Source: Chrysomallon squamiferum (taxonomy: Eukaryota; Mollusca; Gastropoda; Neomphalida; Peltospiridae). From it: a stretch of 64,000 nt of DNA. Shown here piece after piece: positions 47,556 through 59,903 of the stretch. Both the position numbers and the translations under genes were made by a program. Below the pieces are notes generated by a model. It had not been told where the DNA came from. It was given only the letters and a program-made list of their open reading frames with translations, and did no database searches. Location: NCBI GenBank assembly GCA_012295275.1, contig CM022669.1, forward strand, positions 12,571,980 to 12,635,979. The letters run 5' to 3'. Each line of letters opens with the position of its first letter. The stretch's first letter is position 1.

Positions 47556-48579
47556 TAATATAGTCAGGAGAGACAACACTAGGCAATAACCAGTTTGTCT
47601 ATAACATTAGATTTTGTCTCCCTTCGTTCGCAGAAAAACGTATTTTATTTAAAACGTCTGACATTTTAATATATAGTTAAAAACAGGAAAGCAGCTATCG
47701 ATAAGCAATTTTCTGATATTTTTGAATAATTTGTACGCAAGAAGAATATTTTAAAATCAATTGTGAATTGGAAAGATTTTGCGATCTAGTTTTTTTCATT
47801 TGCAATATCGAGAATGGAACCTTCATCATAAGGTAGTTTCTTTTAGTTTTTTATTTGTTTATATGTATGTATATATGACGACAGACCGATTTTTGTCTCA
47901 CTTAGCTGGGCCCTTAACCAGAGAAAATTGGTACTAACTTCCTTATTAAAGCACGGATCTCATTTCAGGTTATATCTGTTTCTTGAATTCGCTGGTAGAT
48001 ATATATATATTTTTTTACTTATTGTGATATTTTGTATTGTTGTGCAGTTAAGGTACACTTCTCGAAAATGTCGGTAACATACTGATTATTTATACAGACA
48101 AAATAGAAGTCCGAAATATACTCATTATAATATAGACCGGTGTGTTTTGAAAAAGAGAAGACACTGAGGGAAAACTTGGGACTGTGGAGTTGACAGCCAT
48201 TATTAGGGGACTGTTTTGGTAACTATTTTACGTTATATTTTGTTTAAGTCTGAAGCAGTAAGTAATAAATTGTTAAAAACACTTTGGATTGTTGTGAGTT
48301 CCGATGAAAACAATATTAACTAGAAGAAAACCTAAAACTAAAACAATAATTTAATTACGCCGTATTTCTAAATTCTTTGTTTATTACATAAAAACAGCCT
48401 AATTACCATATTACTCAGAAATTAATCATTTTTATTATGAGTGTTATTTCTGCTTTAAGTTTTGTTTCTAAAATGAGGTAAAATTTATCTTTTTCTAATG
48501 ATATAATATTTTAGCTTGGTGCTTCTTAAAATTGTTTAAATATTTATGTGTACTTTTAACATGTGTGTGTGTGTGTGTT

Positions 48580-48634
<55 letters not shown>

Positions 48635-49255
48635 ATCTATATCTAATGTTTTCTACCGAATGGCGTCTTACGGAAGCAATATTAATTAATACGATTCTGG
48701 TATTTACATCCATGCCTGTAGTATAAATCAGCTATGGATATGTGAAAATAAAATAACTTTGTATGGAGTTCATCTCTTTTTATACAAATGAAGTAAGTTA
48801 GATCACACTTTTACTATAATAAAAGACTTGTAACTCCTTAGCATACATTTATGACCGAAAACGTGATAAAATACATAGTAATTAAAAAAAATCTAAATAA
48901 AGCAAAATAATAACAAAAAAACAACAACAAAAAACAACAACAAAAAACCGCACCCCTCCGAAAAATAAAAAAATACCCAATAACAACATTTTTGCTGTAG
49001 CGGAGAATATACTAAATATAATAAGCAAGCCAGCAGAATAACAAATAAAATTAAAAAGGTATGTTATGATCTCAAAAACCGTTCAAAATAAACAAACGAA
49101 CAACCACTAACAACAAGTATCTGAGTTTTTAGTGGACACTGATTTAATACAAAAATTTGACTACGTAACATGATCGTAAAAAGGTCAAGACTACATTTGC
49201 ACATTTCCATCCAAGAATATATCAAACTGGATAATTCAGAAATCGTCTATTGCTA

Positions 49256-49287
<32 letters not shown>

Positions 49288-50054
49288 GTTATTATTATTT
49301 CAGTAATAAGATTATCAATATAGCAAATAAAGAATAACATACAATGATTTTTTTGTTTATTTTGACGACTTTATTTAATTAAAACAGTCGATTTGCAGCG
49401 ACACATCTGTGAAAAACTATTTAAAAACACTGAATGCCTAGACGCTTAGGATTGGTGAAAAGAAAATAAGAAAGATTTGTAAATCGTTTATGTTAGATTC
49501 TAATTTACAACCAGGTCATAAATTACTCGGAATAAATATTAATTTTAGATGCATATGTTGCTCCAAATGAAAAAATCACATTAAAGTAAACAAAAATATA
49601 TAAATAATAAATAAAAAAATAATAACAACAGCATTAGTGTATAATAAATAAATAAATACCTAAAGGAAATAATATTAACAATAACACGTAGCAGACCGAT
49701 ACACTGAAATTTTTATCAGGTAAACAATCTTTGAATAATTTCGACATTTAGGATGTTCTATGAAATATGTCATCTAGACTTTCAGTAAAAGAAAAACTTC
49801 GAAATGAGAAATTGAGAAACAGAAAGTGTTGGACAAGAAGTATATATTAAAAACACTATATCATTTCTCGTCATCGAGAGCAATTATAATAAACAGAAAA
49901 TCTGAAAAGATCACTATCTGTAAGTTATTTACATGAAGTTAACGCAGTGACTTTATGTTTTTTCTTTGAAAGGTCCATCGTCAGTATTAGTAAAGAGGTT
50001 ATAAATATTCTAATAATGATTAATAAAAGACAGACAATTAAGTGAAGGTTTATA
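47556..50054. repeat. 3' flank of minus-strand group 1 receptors, copy 6
   Basis: Non-coding. (GT)n at about 48,562-48,630 and (ATT)n at about 49,257-49,300. The GGAGAATATACTAAATATAA landmark lies near 49,002. Very similar to 57,418-59,903 and 61,476-63,941. Confidence 0.75.
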
Positions 50055-51095
50055 TTACACAGTATGATTCTGCGTCATTGGCACACTGTAGATCTCAGAA
50101 CGTCTCCGCTTACGACTACAAAACAAAGTCCTCATTTCTTGTCGAAATCGTTGTCCAGTACTGCAGTATAACACAAAATTGATACAGTTGTTTGTGTACA
50201 TCAACATATTGACCAGGCACCATCTAAGTTGTTCTTGTGCCTCGGCCGAAACATTTTCGACTTCTTTTTGAAAAATATTGCCATATATGACTATTATACA
50301 AATAGGAGTTGTACAAATTACGTACGTCGAACTTACGAGAAGCAACATGAATGTGATGGATGAGTTCTGATTTCGTCGAACTGATGCAGATCTGTTCTGA
50401 ACGTTGGTTCCATTGGACGTGTCATTCTGCAAAATCTGTCGATTTCCAGAAACAATTTTGTATATGATTAAAATGTTACATACGATGAGAATGAACGAAG
50501 GTAAGAAACTATATACAGGAAAATCTATCCACGGCCAAACTGTGATTTCAAATTCGTAGTACTCATCTGTAAGATAATCACAATAATATATATATGTCTC
50601 ATTTCCGTCGGTTTCTTCAAAGTCGCCAAGTCCAAAAATGTAATGTCCTGGCAAAACGGCCATTATTAAAATTATGGACACAATTATAGCAATAGTTACA
50701 GGCTTTGTACATATCGTTCTTACTTTATGTGGAAACCAGACAGACAAACATCTTTCCAACGTCACCGACACCAACATCCACGCTGACATGTACGCCGTCG
50801 AACAGATCGCCCATGTCAGCAGCTTGCATGCAGTCGGGCTGTATGATGTGATGTCGTAATTAACTAGATATTTTAACCAGAGTTTTAACAAGCCAGTACA
50901 GAGAACGAGACTGTCGAAGACAGCCAGACATCTCAAATACAGCGACATTGTCGTTTTGCGCATTGATGATGACCATGACAAAACAATGAACGCTAAAGTG
51001 TTACCCACCAGTCCTAGTGTCAGCATGAACGGCGGAACGTATTTCCAAATAGCAACAGCAGCTTTGTATTCAGGATAATCGGATAACTCAGACAT
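50055..51095 (-). CDS. Group 1 class A (rhodopsin-like) GPCR, intact, 346 aa
   Basis: Third intact intronless receptor, the same length and motif register as those at 16,399 and 37,571: GN 31-32, D61, Cys90, ERC 114-116, N165-E-T, Cys172, C261-T-T-P and NFVLY 306-310. It has distinctive extracellular parts: loop 2 GLGDFEETDGNETYIYYCDYL and the TM6-loop 3 segment ICIIVIYGNIFQKEVENVSAEAQEQL. Helix 8 carries a Cys (LFCSRKRRRSEIY) that could be lipid-modified, and the tail ends MTQNHTV. The start MSELSDYPEY is the same as in the 16,399 gene. The upstream block is 480 bp away. Its close relative at 59,904 arose by the segmental duplication of this region. Ligand unknown. Confidence 0.93.
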   Translation of the reverse strand: MSELSDYPEYKAAVAIWKYVPPFMLTLGLVGNTLAFIVLSWSSSMRKTTMSLYLRCLAVFDSLVLCTGLLKLWLKYLVNYDITSYSPTACKLLTWAICSTAYMSAWMLVSVTLERCLSVWFPHKVRTICTKPVTIAIIVSIILIMAVLPGHYIFGLGDFEETDGNETYIYYCDYLTDEYYEFEITVWPWIDFPVYSFLPSFILIVCNILIIYKIVSGNRQILQNDTSNGTNVQNRSASVRRNQNSSITFMLLLVSSTYVICTTPICIIVIYGNIFQKEVENVSAEAQEQLRWCLVNMLMYTNNCINFVLYCSTGQRFRQEMRTLFCSRKRRRSEIYSVPMTQNHTV

Positions 51096-51469
51096 GGTTC
51101 TTTAATCAAACTATTGGTAATTTAAGTTGTTTATTCTTTCCAGTTTAAGGAATTCAGTCCAAAAATCTAAATTCACACAATTCTATTTCGTTCGAGGTTA
51201 TTGTGCAGCGCTTGTTGTTGTTGTTCTTGTTAATGTCAACCAAACGTATATCGAAATTACTGTATCTGTTATGTAGTTTAAAACATGTCCTTTTGTCGTC
51301 CTTAAGAAGTATCAAACAGTTTTCCTATCCGTTCTTGTTGCTGGGGCTGCTGGTGTTGTTACAAATACATATCAAAATTCTCGCTCTGTTGTTGTTGTTC
51401 TTACTGTCAAATCTCAAATTAATATTTACAGATCACAACAGCGTGTTTTATAGTATTAGAAACATGAGA
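51096..51469. other. 5' flank of the 50,055-51,095 receptor
   Basis: Contains TGTGCAGCGCTTGTTGTTG near 51,203 and a stretch (51,310-51,420) very similar to 38,890-38,990. Read on the plus strand the stretch gives a leucine-rich frame (51,203-51,568), probably incidental. Confidence 0.5.
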
Positions 51470-51592
51470 AATGGACGAGAAGAACAATGCAAACATTTCA
51501 AATGTCGAATAGAAACTGTTTTTCTCATCGGTTCGTTAAGTTTAACCAATAGGAGTGCACTGTATTGATTTAATGGGCGGAGCATTTTTACG
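51470..51592 (-). promoter_or_regulatory. Conserved upstream block of group 1 receptor
   Basis: GGGCGGAG at 51,575-51,582, followed by CATTTTTACG, so the TAATTA seen in the other minus-strand copies is mutated here. CAAATGTCGAATAGAAACTG lies near 51,499. The box is 480 bp from the ATG. Confidence 0.5.
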
Positions 51593-52130
51593 TATTATAG
51601 GTGACCCGTAAATACGTAAATATAAATATATATATATATAGAGAGAGAGATATAGATATACACACACACACACACATACAGACATACACATATGTCTATC
51701 TGTCTATCTATGTATCTATTTATCTGTGTGTTTAGAATCTATAAAGATAAGGTTAAGTCTTACTGATAAAATGTGTATATATATATATATATATATGCAT
51801 ATAATTTGAAACATATTTGCACAACTTTTTTAAGCAAATATTTCGTTATTTGGTTAATCTTAAAACTGTATCACTTTAAAGTGTTATTAATTAAACGGAT
51901 ATAGATTAATTTATAAAGGAAATTATGTTTTGTATTCCAGAGAGTGTTACGGTATTGATTTTATTCTTCGATGCAAATAACTATCTGCACTATCTAATCA
52001 GAGTAGAAGTATAAGGTGTGAAAATGTGAGGTAATATCTTTAAATACGTTTGAGAGTATGCCTGTGTGCGTGCGTGGGTGCGTCGTTTCGTACGTGGGTG
52101 CGTCGTTTCATACGTGTGCTTATGTTCTGA
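51593..52130. other. Spacer before group 2 relic
   Basis: TA, CA, TCTA and GTCTA microsatellites (51,620-51,730), a TA tract near 51,775, then the conserved spacer with ATTGATTTTATTCTTCGATG near 51,955. No gene. Confidence 0.6.
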
Positions 52131-52431
52131 ATGGTGTTTCTGCTGGACTTGTCATTTTTCAGAACCTGTCGATTACTGGTAACAATGTCATGATCTACTA
52201 GTCGTACTAACCACACTCTAAGCAAACCGGTATTGGATAAACCAAACTATCAGAGAATGCCAGGAATCTTAGATATAACGAGGCTGATGTGTGCTTCATC
52301 GACAACTGCACAAAAAAAGAAACGAAAACCAGAATATAATCTACAAAACCGATGCCAATGAGAAACGGAGTCCCATATTTAAAGAAATTATTTGAAATTT
52401 CATGTTCCTCATAGTCAGTGGAATCTGCCAT
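52131..52431 (-). pseudogene. Group 2 class A GPCR pseudogene
   Basis: ATG at 52,431 opens MADSTDYEEHEISNNFFKY, TM1 with GFVDY (GN lost) and TM2 (LRFLAFSDSLV). A frameshift follows, then LRVWLVRLVDHDI at loop 1, which jumps directly to ICL3 (SNRQVLKNDKSSRNTIQN). TM3-TM5 are deleted. It has the same position and orientation as the relics at 27,905 and 41,263. Confidence 0.85.
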
Positions 52432-52603
52432 AGTCTTTTTGATTTGAAATCAATAACACAACTTAATAATTATTATTATTTCTTCTTTGTTTTTTTTTAG
52501 ATAAATTATATATCGTTGTTTAGACCTATTTTATATAAAATTTGTCCAAGAGTTCCCAAATTCCATGATATTTATTATTATTATTGTTTTTTATATATAT
52601 ATA

Positions 52604-52649
<46 letters not shown>

Positions 52650-52653
52650 TTCC
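52432..52653. other. AT-rich spacer with ATT microsatellite
   Basis: (ATT)n at about 52,600-52,650, ending in TTTTCCAG. That resembles a 3' splice site at the edge of the following GPCR relic. No gene. Confidence 0.6.
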
Positions 52654-53430
52654 AGGTACTTGGCTATTTGCCGATCGCCAGAAAGAAGGGTGACCATTAA
52701 GAACTCAAAAATAGCGATTGCCATCACTTGGCTGATTGCGTTGGCAATTCCTGTTCCATGGGCTGTTTATTACTCGGAATTCGAGCGAAAGACGCCGCTG
52801 CAGGCTGTGAAAATATGTCACCAATTATGGCCAAACTTCGAGTTTCAGAAAGCCTATTTTGTTACCGCCATTTTCTTCGGCTGCTACATCTTGCCGCTGT
52901 TTATTGTTCTCGTCTAACAGCAGCATACATCCAGTTATTTATTGTTTCTTCAGCAAAAACTTTAGATGCGGCTTCGCTTCCATGCTGCATTGCGTGACTC
53001 GACGCAGAGAAAGGCACATGTCAGCGGGTTATTCCAGCACAACAAAATATATGATGATCGAATACGTCAACGGCCACGTGACCATAACTTTCAAGAAAGA
53101 TAACCGAGAAGAAAGTTCTTCAACAATATAACATGAGGGTCACGTGACCGTAATTTTTAAGAACGATAATCAAGGAAAGGCTCTCCAACTCTAATGTGAA
53201 AACAACACTTAGACCCAGTGGTGTGACAGAAGCTGGAGGTTTTGACTTTGACAAGTGTGCTAAAATTGACCCTGAACTATTTGTCCAAGCTGACGGTTTC
53301 AACAACGAATAGCGCACATGAAACGTTATCTGATGGAAGCACGAAAAAACTGGCTCATATCCACATCAAAGCTGACAGAGAAGACAATTCAAAATTGTTG
53401 TATAAAAAAAAAAAAAAAATCAATACCAAT
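52654..53430 (+). pseudogene. Unrelated peptide-type class A GPCR, exon relic
   Basis: Not a member of the array. After TTTTCCAG the frame reads RYLAICRSPERRVTIK, the end of DRY and ICL2, then TM4 (IAIAITWLIALAIPVPWAVYY with its Trp), loop 2 (KICHQLWPNFEF) and TM5 up to PLFIVLV. It then joins directly, in another frame, to the end of TM7: NSSIHPVIYCFFSKNFRCGF, with HPVIY in place of NPxxY. ICL3 and TM6 are deleted. A C-tail continues through at least two more frame changes, including the clean stretch TTLRPSGVTEAGGFDFDKCA and later HETLSDGSTKKLAHIHIKAD. The upstream exon or exons are absent. The splice point within DRY suggests an intron-containing gene, unlike its neighbours. Ligand class unknown; a neuropeptide receptor is the likely ancestor. 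Confidence 0.82.
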
Positions 53431-53833
53431 TTAACTCCTTACAATTCTGAACCTTTTAATTAATGACTTTTAAACCCTCTTTTGTGAGAAAACGTAATCA
53501 ATCTTTTTCATGATATTTGTTTTATTATTATTATAATCTATGTGTAATATTCCCTGTTTCTAATTTTTGATTTAGGATAGACTGCCTTTATGTTTTGCGA
53601 ATCTCCAAAGAATTCTTGCTACAAATCAACAAGATCAGTTAATAAGTTAATATTAAAAAGGGTTGAAGTGTCAGCTGATTTTATTCGTTTTATTTATGCT
53701 AAGAAATTCGTCGTTGACTGTATCTCAGAAAAACCCCAAAGAAGGATCATTTCACTTCAGATCACCCACTGGATGAAACCCCACCCCAACCCAACCCCAC
53801 AGATTACCAAAGTTGAAATTGACATATCTCTGA
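53431..53833. other. Intergenic, nothing recognised
   Basis: AT-rich. A 98-codon frame at 53,590-53,886 has no recognisable domain and runs into the upstream block, so it is probably chance. Confidence 0.5.
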
Positions 53834-53950
53834 AACTTACTCCGCCCGTCGGTTCAACATACAGCTGTCCATTTATTTACACTTAATAAACAAATAATAC
53901 AAATACATTCTATTCGACATTTTAGTTTATACATTATATTCTGGTCGATC
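53834..53950 (+). promoter_or_regulatory. Conserved upstream block, plus orientation
   Basis: CTCCGCCC at 53,840-53,847, then TTCAACATACAGCTGTCC, TTTACACTTAATA and CTATTCGACATTTTAG. It is 604 bp before the ATG of the receptor remnant at 54,451, almost the same spacing as at 42,674 (607 bp). Confidence 0.45.
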
Positions 53951-54450
53951 TAGGAAAGCTTTTTCAGTATCAATGAGTGGTCGTGATTTGTCGAAATGAC
54001 TCGTGGAAGCAGACTCTAAACAACAAGAAAAAAATAACAACATCAGATGGAGAACTTGTCTGATATTTCCATTTTCCACTGATTTTGCATATATATTTGG
54101 TCCAAAATTTATGATAACATTTGTAACAATAACAGCAATAGCCGCAGCAACAAGAACGGACAGAAAACCTGTTTGATAACTGAGTTTCTCCATTTTCATT
54201 AAGGACCACTAAGGAACATTTCTTAAACTTGAATCCTGAGACTAATTTCGATATAAATTTGGTTTGCCTTAGCAAAAAAAACAACAACAACAACGGAAAC
54301 CGCTGCACAGTTACCGCCGCCGACAAGAGAAACAGAACCGTTTCAGTTTAGATTTTCAGTTATTCTTCGTTCCTAACTATTACTGAATTTATTACTGCAT
54401 ATAGTGACTAATAATTATAAATAAAAATATTTATATTCTACACTGGAAAT
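53951..54450. other. 5' flank of the 54,451 receptor remnant
   Basis: Conserved with 29,776-30,241 and 42,791-43,293. On the minus strand it contains a short frame starting MEKLSYQTGFLSVL (near 54,193) that is also present in the flanks at 30,030 and 43,050, but it diverges or stops soon after. No promoter element could be assigned. Confidence 0.5.
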
Positions 54451-54656
54451 ATGACTGAGTTATCCGTTCATGCTGACATTAGGACTGCTGGGTAACACTT
54501 TAGCGTTCATTGTTTTGTCATGATCATCATCAATGCGAGAAACGACAATGTCGCTGTATTTGAGGTGTCTGGCTGTCTTCGACAGTCTCGTTCTCTGTAC
54601 TGGCTTGTTAAGACGCTGGTTAAAATATCTACTTAACTACGACATCAGAGCATACG
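54451..54656 (+). pseudogene. Group 1 GPCR remnant (TM1-TM2), cut by segmental duplication
   Basis: ATGACTGAGTTATCCG gives the usual start MTELS. About 50 bases of the N-terminus are deleted between repeated TCCG, so TM1 is out of frame. TM2 (LRCLAVFDSLVLCTGLL) is readable in another frame up to loop 1. At about 54,656 the receptor stops abruptly and the sequence becomes a copy of 44,764 onward. It is therefore both internally deleted and truncated at a duplication breakpoint. Confidence 0.87.
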
Positions 54657-56427
54657 GTGTAACTTTTTATTATCTACAAATCAGTGTAAACTAGACATGC
54701 TATTTCACATATTAAACATATATAGGTATCTAAGTGTTAACATCAGACTGATACGCATATATTCATTGTGATATAGAAATACTCGACTTTCAAGGGTTAT
54801 TGTTTATCATCTGTGGATTTTTTGTATTCTCCTTTAATTAGTAAACATATGTTCTAGACCTTGATGAAACTTTATTATTAATATATAAATATTTTCAAAG
54901 CAAATATCAGAATAGGCTGAAATATAAATAATTCTAGAGATGAAGAAGATGATTATTAATATCATTTCCAGAAGACGACATTCGGTTTACGTACAAGTAT
55001 TAAAATATTAGCTCACATTTGTTGATATACTCAAATGGAAAAAGAGTGTTAATAATGAAATGTGCATAATCTTATTGTTGTCTACTGTATCAGTGTTTAT
55101 TTATTTAAACTAATCGAAATCGTGTATACAGTTTGTTTTCAATATATATTTTAGTCGTAAAAAAGCCAACGTAATTATTTAATAAGTTTTAATATCTTCC
55201 AAATAAAATTAAAAAAAACAAAAAATCAAATGAAAGTAATGATGATAATAGTTATAAAATATTGGATAATGAACTGCATGGAAGATGAATATTTACAGTT
55301 TTAATAACTATTTCTTCGGACTAAATATAAATTTTGACTTACATCAGAAAGAAAAAAAAATAATCAAAATAAAATAAAAAAATTCAAAGGAAACAAATAT
55401 TCCTAATTAAAATTATTAATTTGTGAGTGAAAACAGTTTAGTCCAAAAATAAAATTGTTAACAGAGACCAAAAGACAAGGACTTTTATTTTTTCTGTCTT
55501 GAACAGAAGGCACTAATGTAAAAGATTAAAATTCTTGAAGAGTGTCATTTTTTCATTTACTATACTTTTTTCCTTTTAATTGATTTCGAACTTCTAACAA
55601 TCAGAGACTCAAGGTCATAATTAATAGAATCTGGATATTAAAGAAACTTTCTGTTAACTCGTCAACTAATGTCGGTTGTTTAGATTTAAAAAATAAAAAA
55701 TAAATATAAAATAAAACATTATTTATCATGAAACAGGTATGAGAAAAAAATGTCGGTGTCCAGGGCTAATGAGACTAAAAAGCTGAAATTTAACAGCATG
55801 TTTGCAGGAGAAACAAAAATGTGATTTCTTGTTTCTGTATTCAGTGAAATGAGAATGTCACTGAAATTTTACTGCCGATAAAAAATCTTACGCTTTTTAT
55901 TATTTTTTGAAAGTAGTTTATTAGCGTTAATGTGTTTATAAGAGTATGGAATTAATTATGATGCTTATATACAAAATACATAACTATGTTCCAACTATAT
56001 TCAAATGTCAGAGGAGTTTTTTTGATGTCATCACTTAGTTTGTTTCGATTGCTGCCATCCGTTATAAATTAAAATAAAAAAATACTAAAAAAAAAAAAAA
56101 AAAAAATAACAATAATAATAATAATTTTAAATTTGTTATTTTATTATTATTTTTTATACTATTCTAGAAGCCCGAGACTCTTTTATATTATGAATATGTA
56201 GGCTATAGACAGAACAGCCCACTTACAAATCCATCACTCTTTATTGCAGTAGCAATAATAAAAAAAAAAAACAATAACAAAAAATAAATAAAAAATAAAT
56301 CGACAAAACGACCATTAAGATAACAACTGCAAAATAAATAAACCCAACAGTAACACGTTGTCACGGTGTCAACATCGTTACTATAACGGAGATGTACATC
56401 TACCAAAATGGAGAGAGAGGCTCAATA

Positions 56428-56486
<59 letters not shown>

Positions 56487-57417
56487 CACCAGCGGCATTG
56501 ATGACAGCAATACATCGTCGTGTCATGATTCTAATGAGAACATTAATCTATCTTATCTTGGAGTAGATAATCGTGGTCTATCAGTACGTGGTCGATCTCG
56601 CACTTCCCCTGTTTGATGTTCGCGTTATAGATATATATATCTAAATCTAATGGCCGAAGTAATTGTTATTCTTATTATATATTGATCAGAACTCAATATT
56701 TTATTTTTTATAATTTTTTTGTAGAATGTTTGAAGCAGAATAAAAATCACGATAAATGAGAAATTAAGGGGAAAATCACAACAACAAAAAGAAGAAAAAG
56801 AAATAGAAGAAAAAGAAGAAGAAGAAGAACAAAATACAATGATAACAGTCTGGGTTATTTTATTAAATACATTTTATTACTAGCTAAAACAGGTATCCGT
56901 AAAAAAAAAAAAAAAAAATAAAAAAAAAAAAAAAAAAAAAAAAAGCCAGCAATAACTTGGTACTAATATAGTACATATATGAAAGACAAACATAAATAAA
57001 GAAGTGCTTTTGTTTGATTATTTTTTATTTACCATGAGTAATATATTAATAATTACATCTACAAACATAATCTTTAGAAGTTAATACAATGTACCTGTGT
57101 TTGATTGTTCAGTAACAAAAACTGTCCAATTTAAGTAATAGGTTCAGGGACACTAAACACAAATATCCAACATTATTATCATTTGAATATACTAAGAAAT
57201 AGAAATAGATGTATACAAATATATTTTTATATTAAATAATTATATAAGACATATTTTATTGAAAATCTAAAAACAATAATTAGATGTATTATTGTCTTAA
57301 GTCATTTGATACAATATGCTAGTAATGCGTATTTCAGTAAAATAATTAAAAACGTCTGAACATAACTATTGATCTTGTTGTCTGGATGCTGAAACTATGA
57401 GCTTATTTTGCTTTTGT
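54657..57417. repeat. Segmental duplication, copy of 44,764-47,555
   Basis: Collinear with 44,764 onward from its first base: TAACTTTTTATTATCTACAA, AAAAAAGCCAACGTAATTAT, AGGTTCAGGGACACTAAACA and so on. It includes the Tc1 relic and (GT)n at about 56,430-56,482. No gene. Confidence 0.85.
56341..56618 (-). mobile_element. Tc1-like transposase relic, copy 3
   Basis: The minus strand from about 56,618 encodes TGEVRDRPRTD, RPRLSTPR and further decayed sequence, interrupted by a (GT)n expansion. On the plus strand the same DNA gives a plausible-looking frame ending RGRSRTSPV, but it is the antisense of the transposase linker. Confidence 0.7.
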
Positions 57418-58440
57418 TAATATAGACAGGAGAGACAACACTAGGCAATATTCAGTTTGTCTATAACATTAGATTTTGTCTCCCTTCGTTCGCAGAAAAA
57501 CATATTTTATTTAAAACGTCTGACATTTTAATATATAGTTACATACAGGAAAGCAGCTATCGAAAAGCAATTTTCTGATATTTTTGAATAACTTGTACGC
57601 AAGAAGAATATTTTTAAATCAATTGTGAATTGGAAAGATTTTGCGATCTAGTTTTTTTCATTTGCAATATCGAGAATGGAACCTTCATCATAAGGTAGTT
57701 TCTTTTAGTTTTTTATTTGTTTATATGTATGTATATATGACGACAGACCGATTTTTGTCTCACCTAGTTGGACCTTAACCAGAGAAAATTGGTACTAACT
57801 TCCTTATTAAAGCACGGATGTCATTTCAGGTTATATCTGCTTCTTGAATTCGCTGGTAAATATATATATAAATATATATTTTTTACTTATTATGATATTT
57901 TGTATTGTTGTGCAGTTAAGGTACACTTCTCGAAAATGTCGGTAACATACTGATTATTTATACAGACAAAATAGAAGTCCGAGATATACTCATTATAATA
58001 TAGACCGGTGTGTTTTGAAAAAGAGAAGACACTGAGGGAAAACTTGGGACTGTGGAGTTGACGGCCATTATTAGGGGACTGTTTTGGTAACTATATTTTA
58101 CGTTATATTTGTTTAAGTCTGAAGCAGTAAGTAATAAATTGTTAAAAACACTTTGGATTGTTGTGCGTTCCGATGAAAACAATATTAACTAGAAGAAAAC
58201 CTGAAACTAAAACAATAATTTAATTACGCCGTATTTCTAAATTCTTTGTTTATTACATAAAAACAGCCTAATTACCATATTACTCAGAAATTAATCATTT
58301 TTATTATGAGTGTTATTTCTGCTTTAAGTTTTGTTTCTAAAATGAGGTAAAATTTATCTTTTTCTAATGATATAATATTTTAGCTTGGTGCTTCTTAAAA
58401 TTGTTTAAATATGTATGTGTACTTTTAACATGTGTGTGTG

Positions 58441-58495
<55 letters not shown>

Positions 58496-59100
58496 CTAAT
58501 GTTTTCTACCGTCTTACGTAAGCAATATTAATTAATTCGATTCTGGTATTTACATCCAGGCTTGTAGTGTAAGTCAGCTATGGACAGGTGAAAAATAAAA
58601 TAACTTTGTATGTAGTTCATCTCTTTGTATACAAATCAAGTAAGTTAGATCACACTTTTACTTATAAAAGACATGTAACTCCTTAGCATACATATATGAC
58701 CGAAAACGTGATAAAATACATAGTAATTAAAAAAAATCAAAACAAAGCAAAATAATAACAACCTGCCCCCCAAAAAATAAAATAAAAATAAAAACGCACC
58801 CCTTCGAAAAATAAAAAAAACCCAATAACAACATTTTTGCTGTAGCGGAGAATATACTAAATATAATAAGCAAGCCAGCAGAATAACAAATAAAATTAAA
58901 AAGGTATGTTATGATCTCAAAAACTGTTCAAAATAAACAAACGAACAACCACTAACAACAAGTATCTGGGTTTTTAGTGGACACTGATTTAATACAAAAA
59001 TTTGACTACGTAACATGATCGTAAAAAGGTCAAGACTAAATTTGTACATTTCCATCCAAGAATATATCAAACTGGATAATTCAGAAATCGTCTATTGCTA

Positions 59101-59135
<35 letters not shown>

Positions 59136-59903
59136 TTATTATTATTATTTCAATAACAAGATTATCAATATAGCAAATAACGAATAACATACAATGATTT
59201 TTTTGTTTATTTTGACGACTTTATTTAATTAAAACAGTTGATTTGCAACGACACGTCTGTGAAAAGCTATTTAAAAACACTGAATGCCTAGACGCTTAGG
59301 ATTGGTGAAAAGAAAATAAGAAAGATTTGTAAATCGTTTATGTTACATTCTAATTTACAGCCACGTCATAAATTACTCGGAATAAATATTAATTTTAGAT
59401 GCATATGTTGCTCCAAATGAAAAAATCACATTAAATAAAAAAAAATATATAAATAATAAATAAAAAAATAATAACAACAGCATTAGTGTATAATAAATAA
59501 ATAAATACCTAAAGGAAATAATATTAACAATAACACGTAGCAGACCGATACACTAAAATTTTTATCAGGTAAACAATCTTTGAATAATTTCGACATTTAG
59601 GATGTTCTATGAAATATGTCATCTAGACCATCAGTAAAAGAAAAACTTCGAAATGAGAAATTGAGAAACAGAAAGTGTTGGACAAGAAGTATATATTAAA
59701 AAACACTATATCATTTCTCGTCATCGAGAGCAATTATAATAAACAGAAAATCTGAAAAATCACTATCTGTAAGTTATTTACATGAAGTTAACGCAGTGAC
59801 TTTATGTTTTTTCTTTGAAAGGTCCATCGTCAGTATTAGTAAAGAGGTTATAAATATTCTAATAATGATTAATAAAAGACAGACAATTAAGTGAAGGTTT
59901 ATA
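57418..59903. repeat. 3' flank of minus-strand group 1 receptors, copy 7
   Basis: A near copy of 47,556-50,054, including (GT)n at about 58,432-58,491 and (ATT)n at about 59,102-59,152. No gene seen. Confidence 0.85.
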
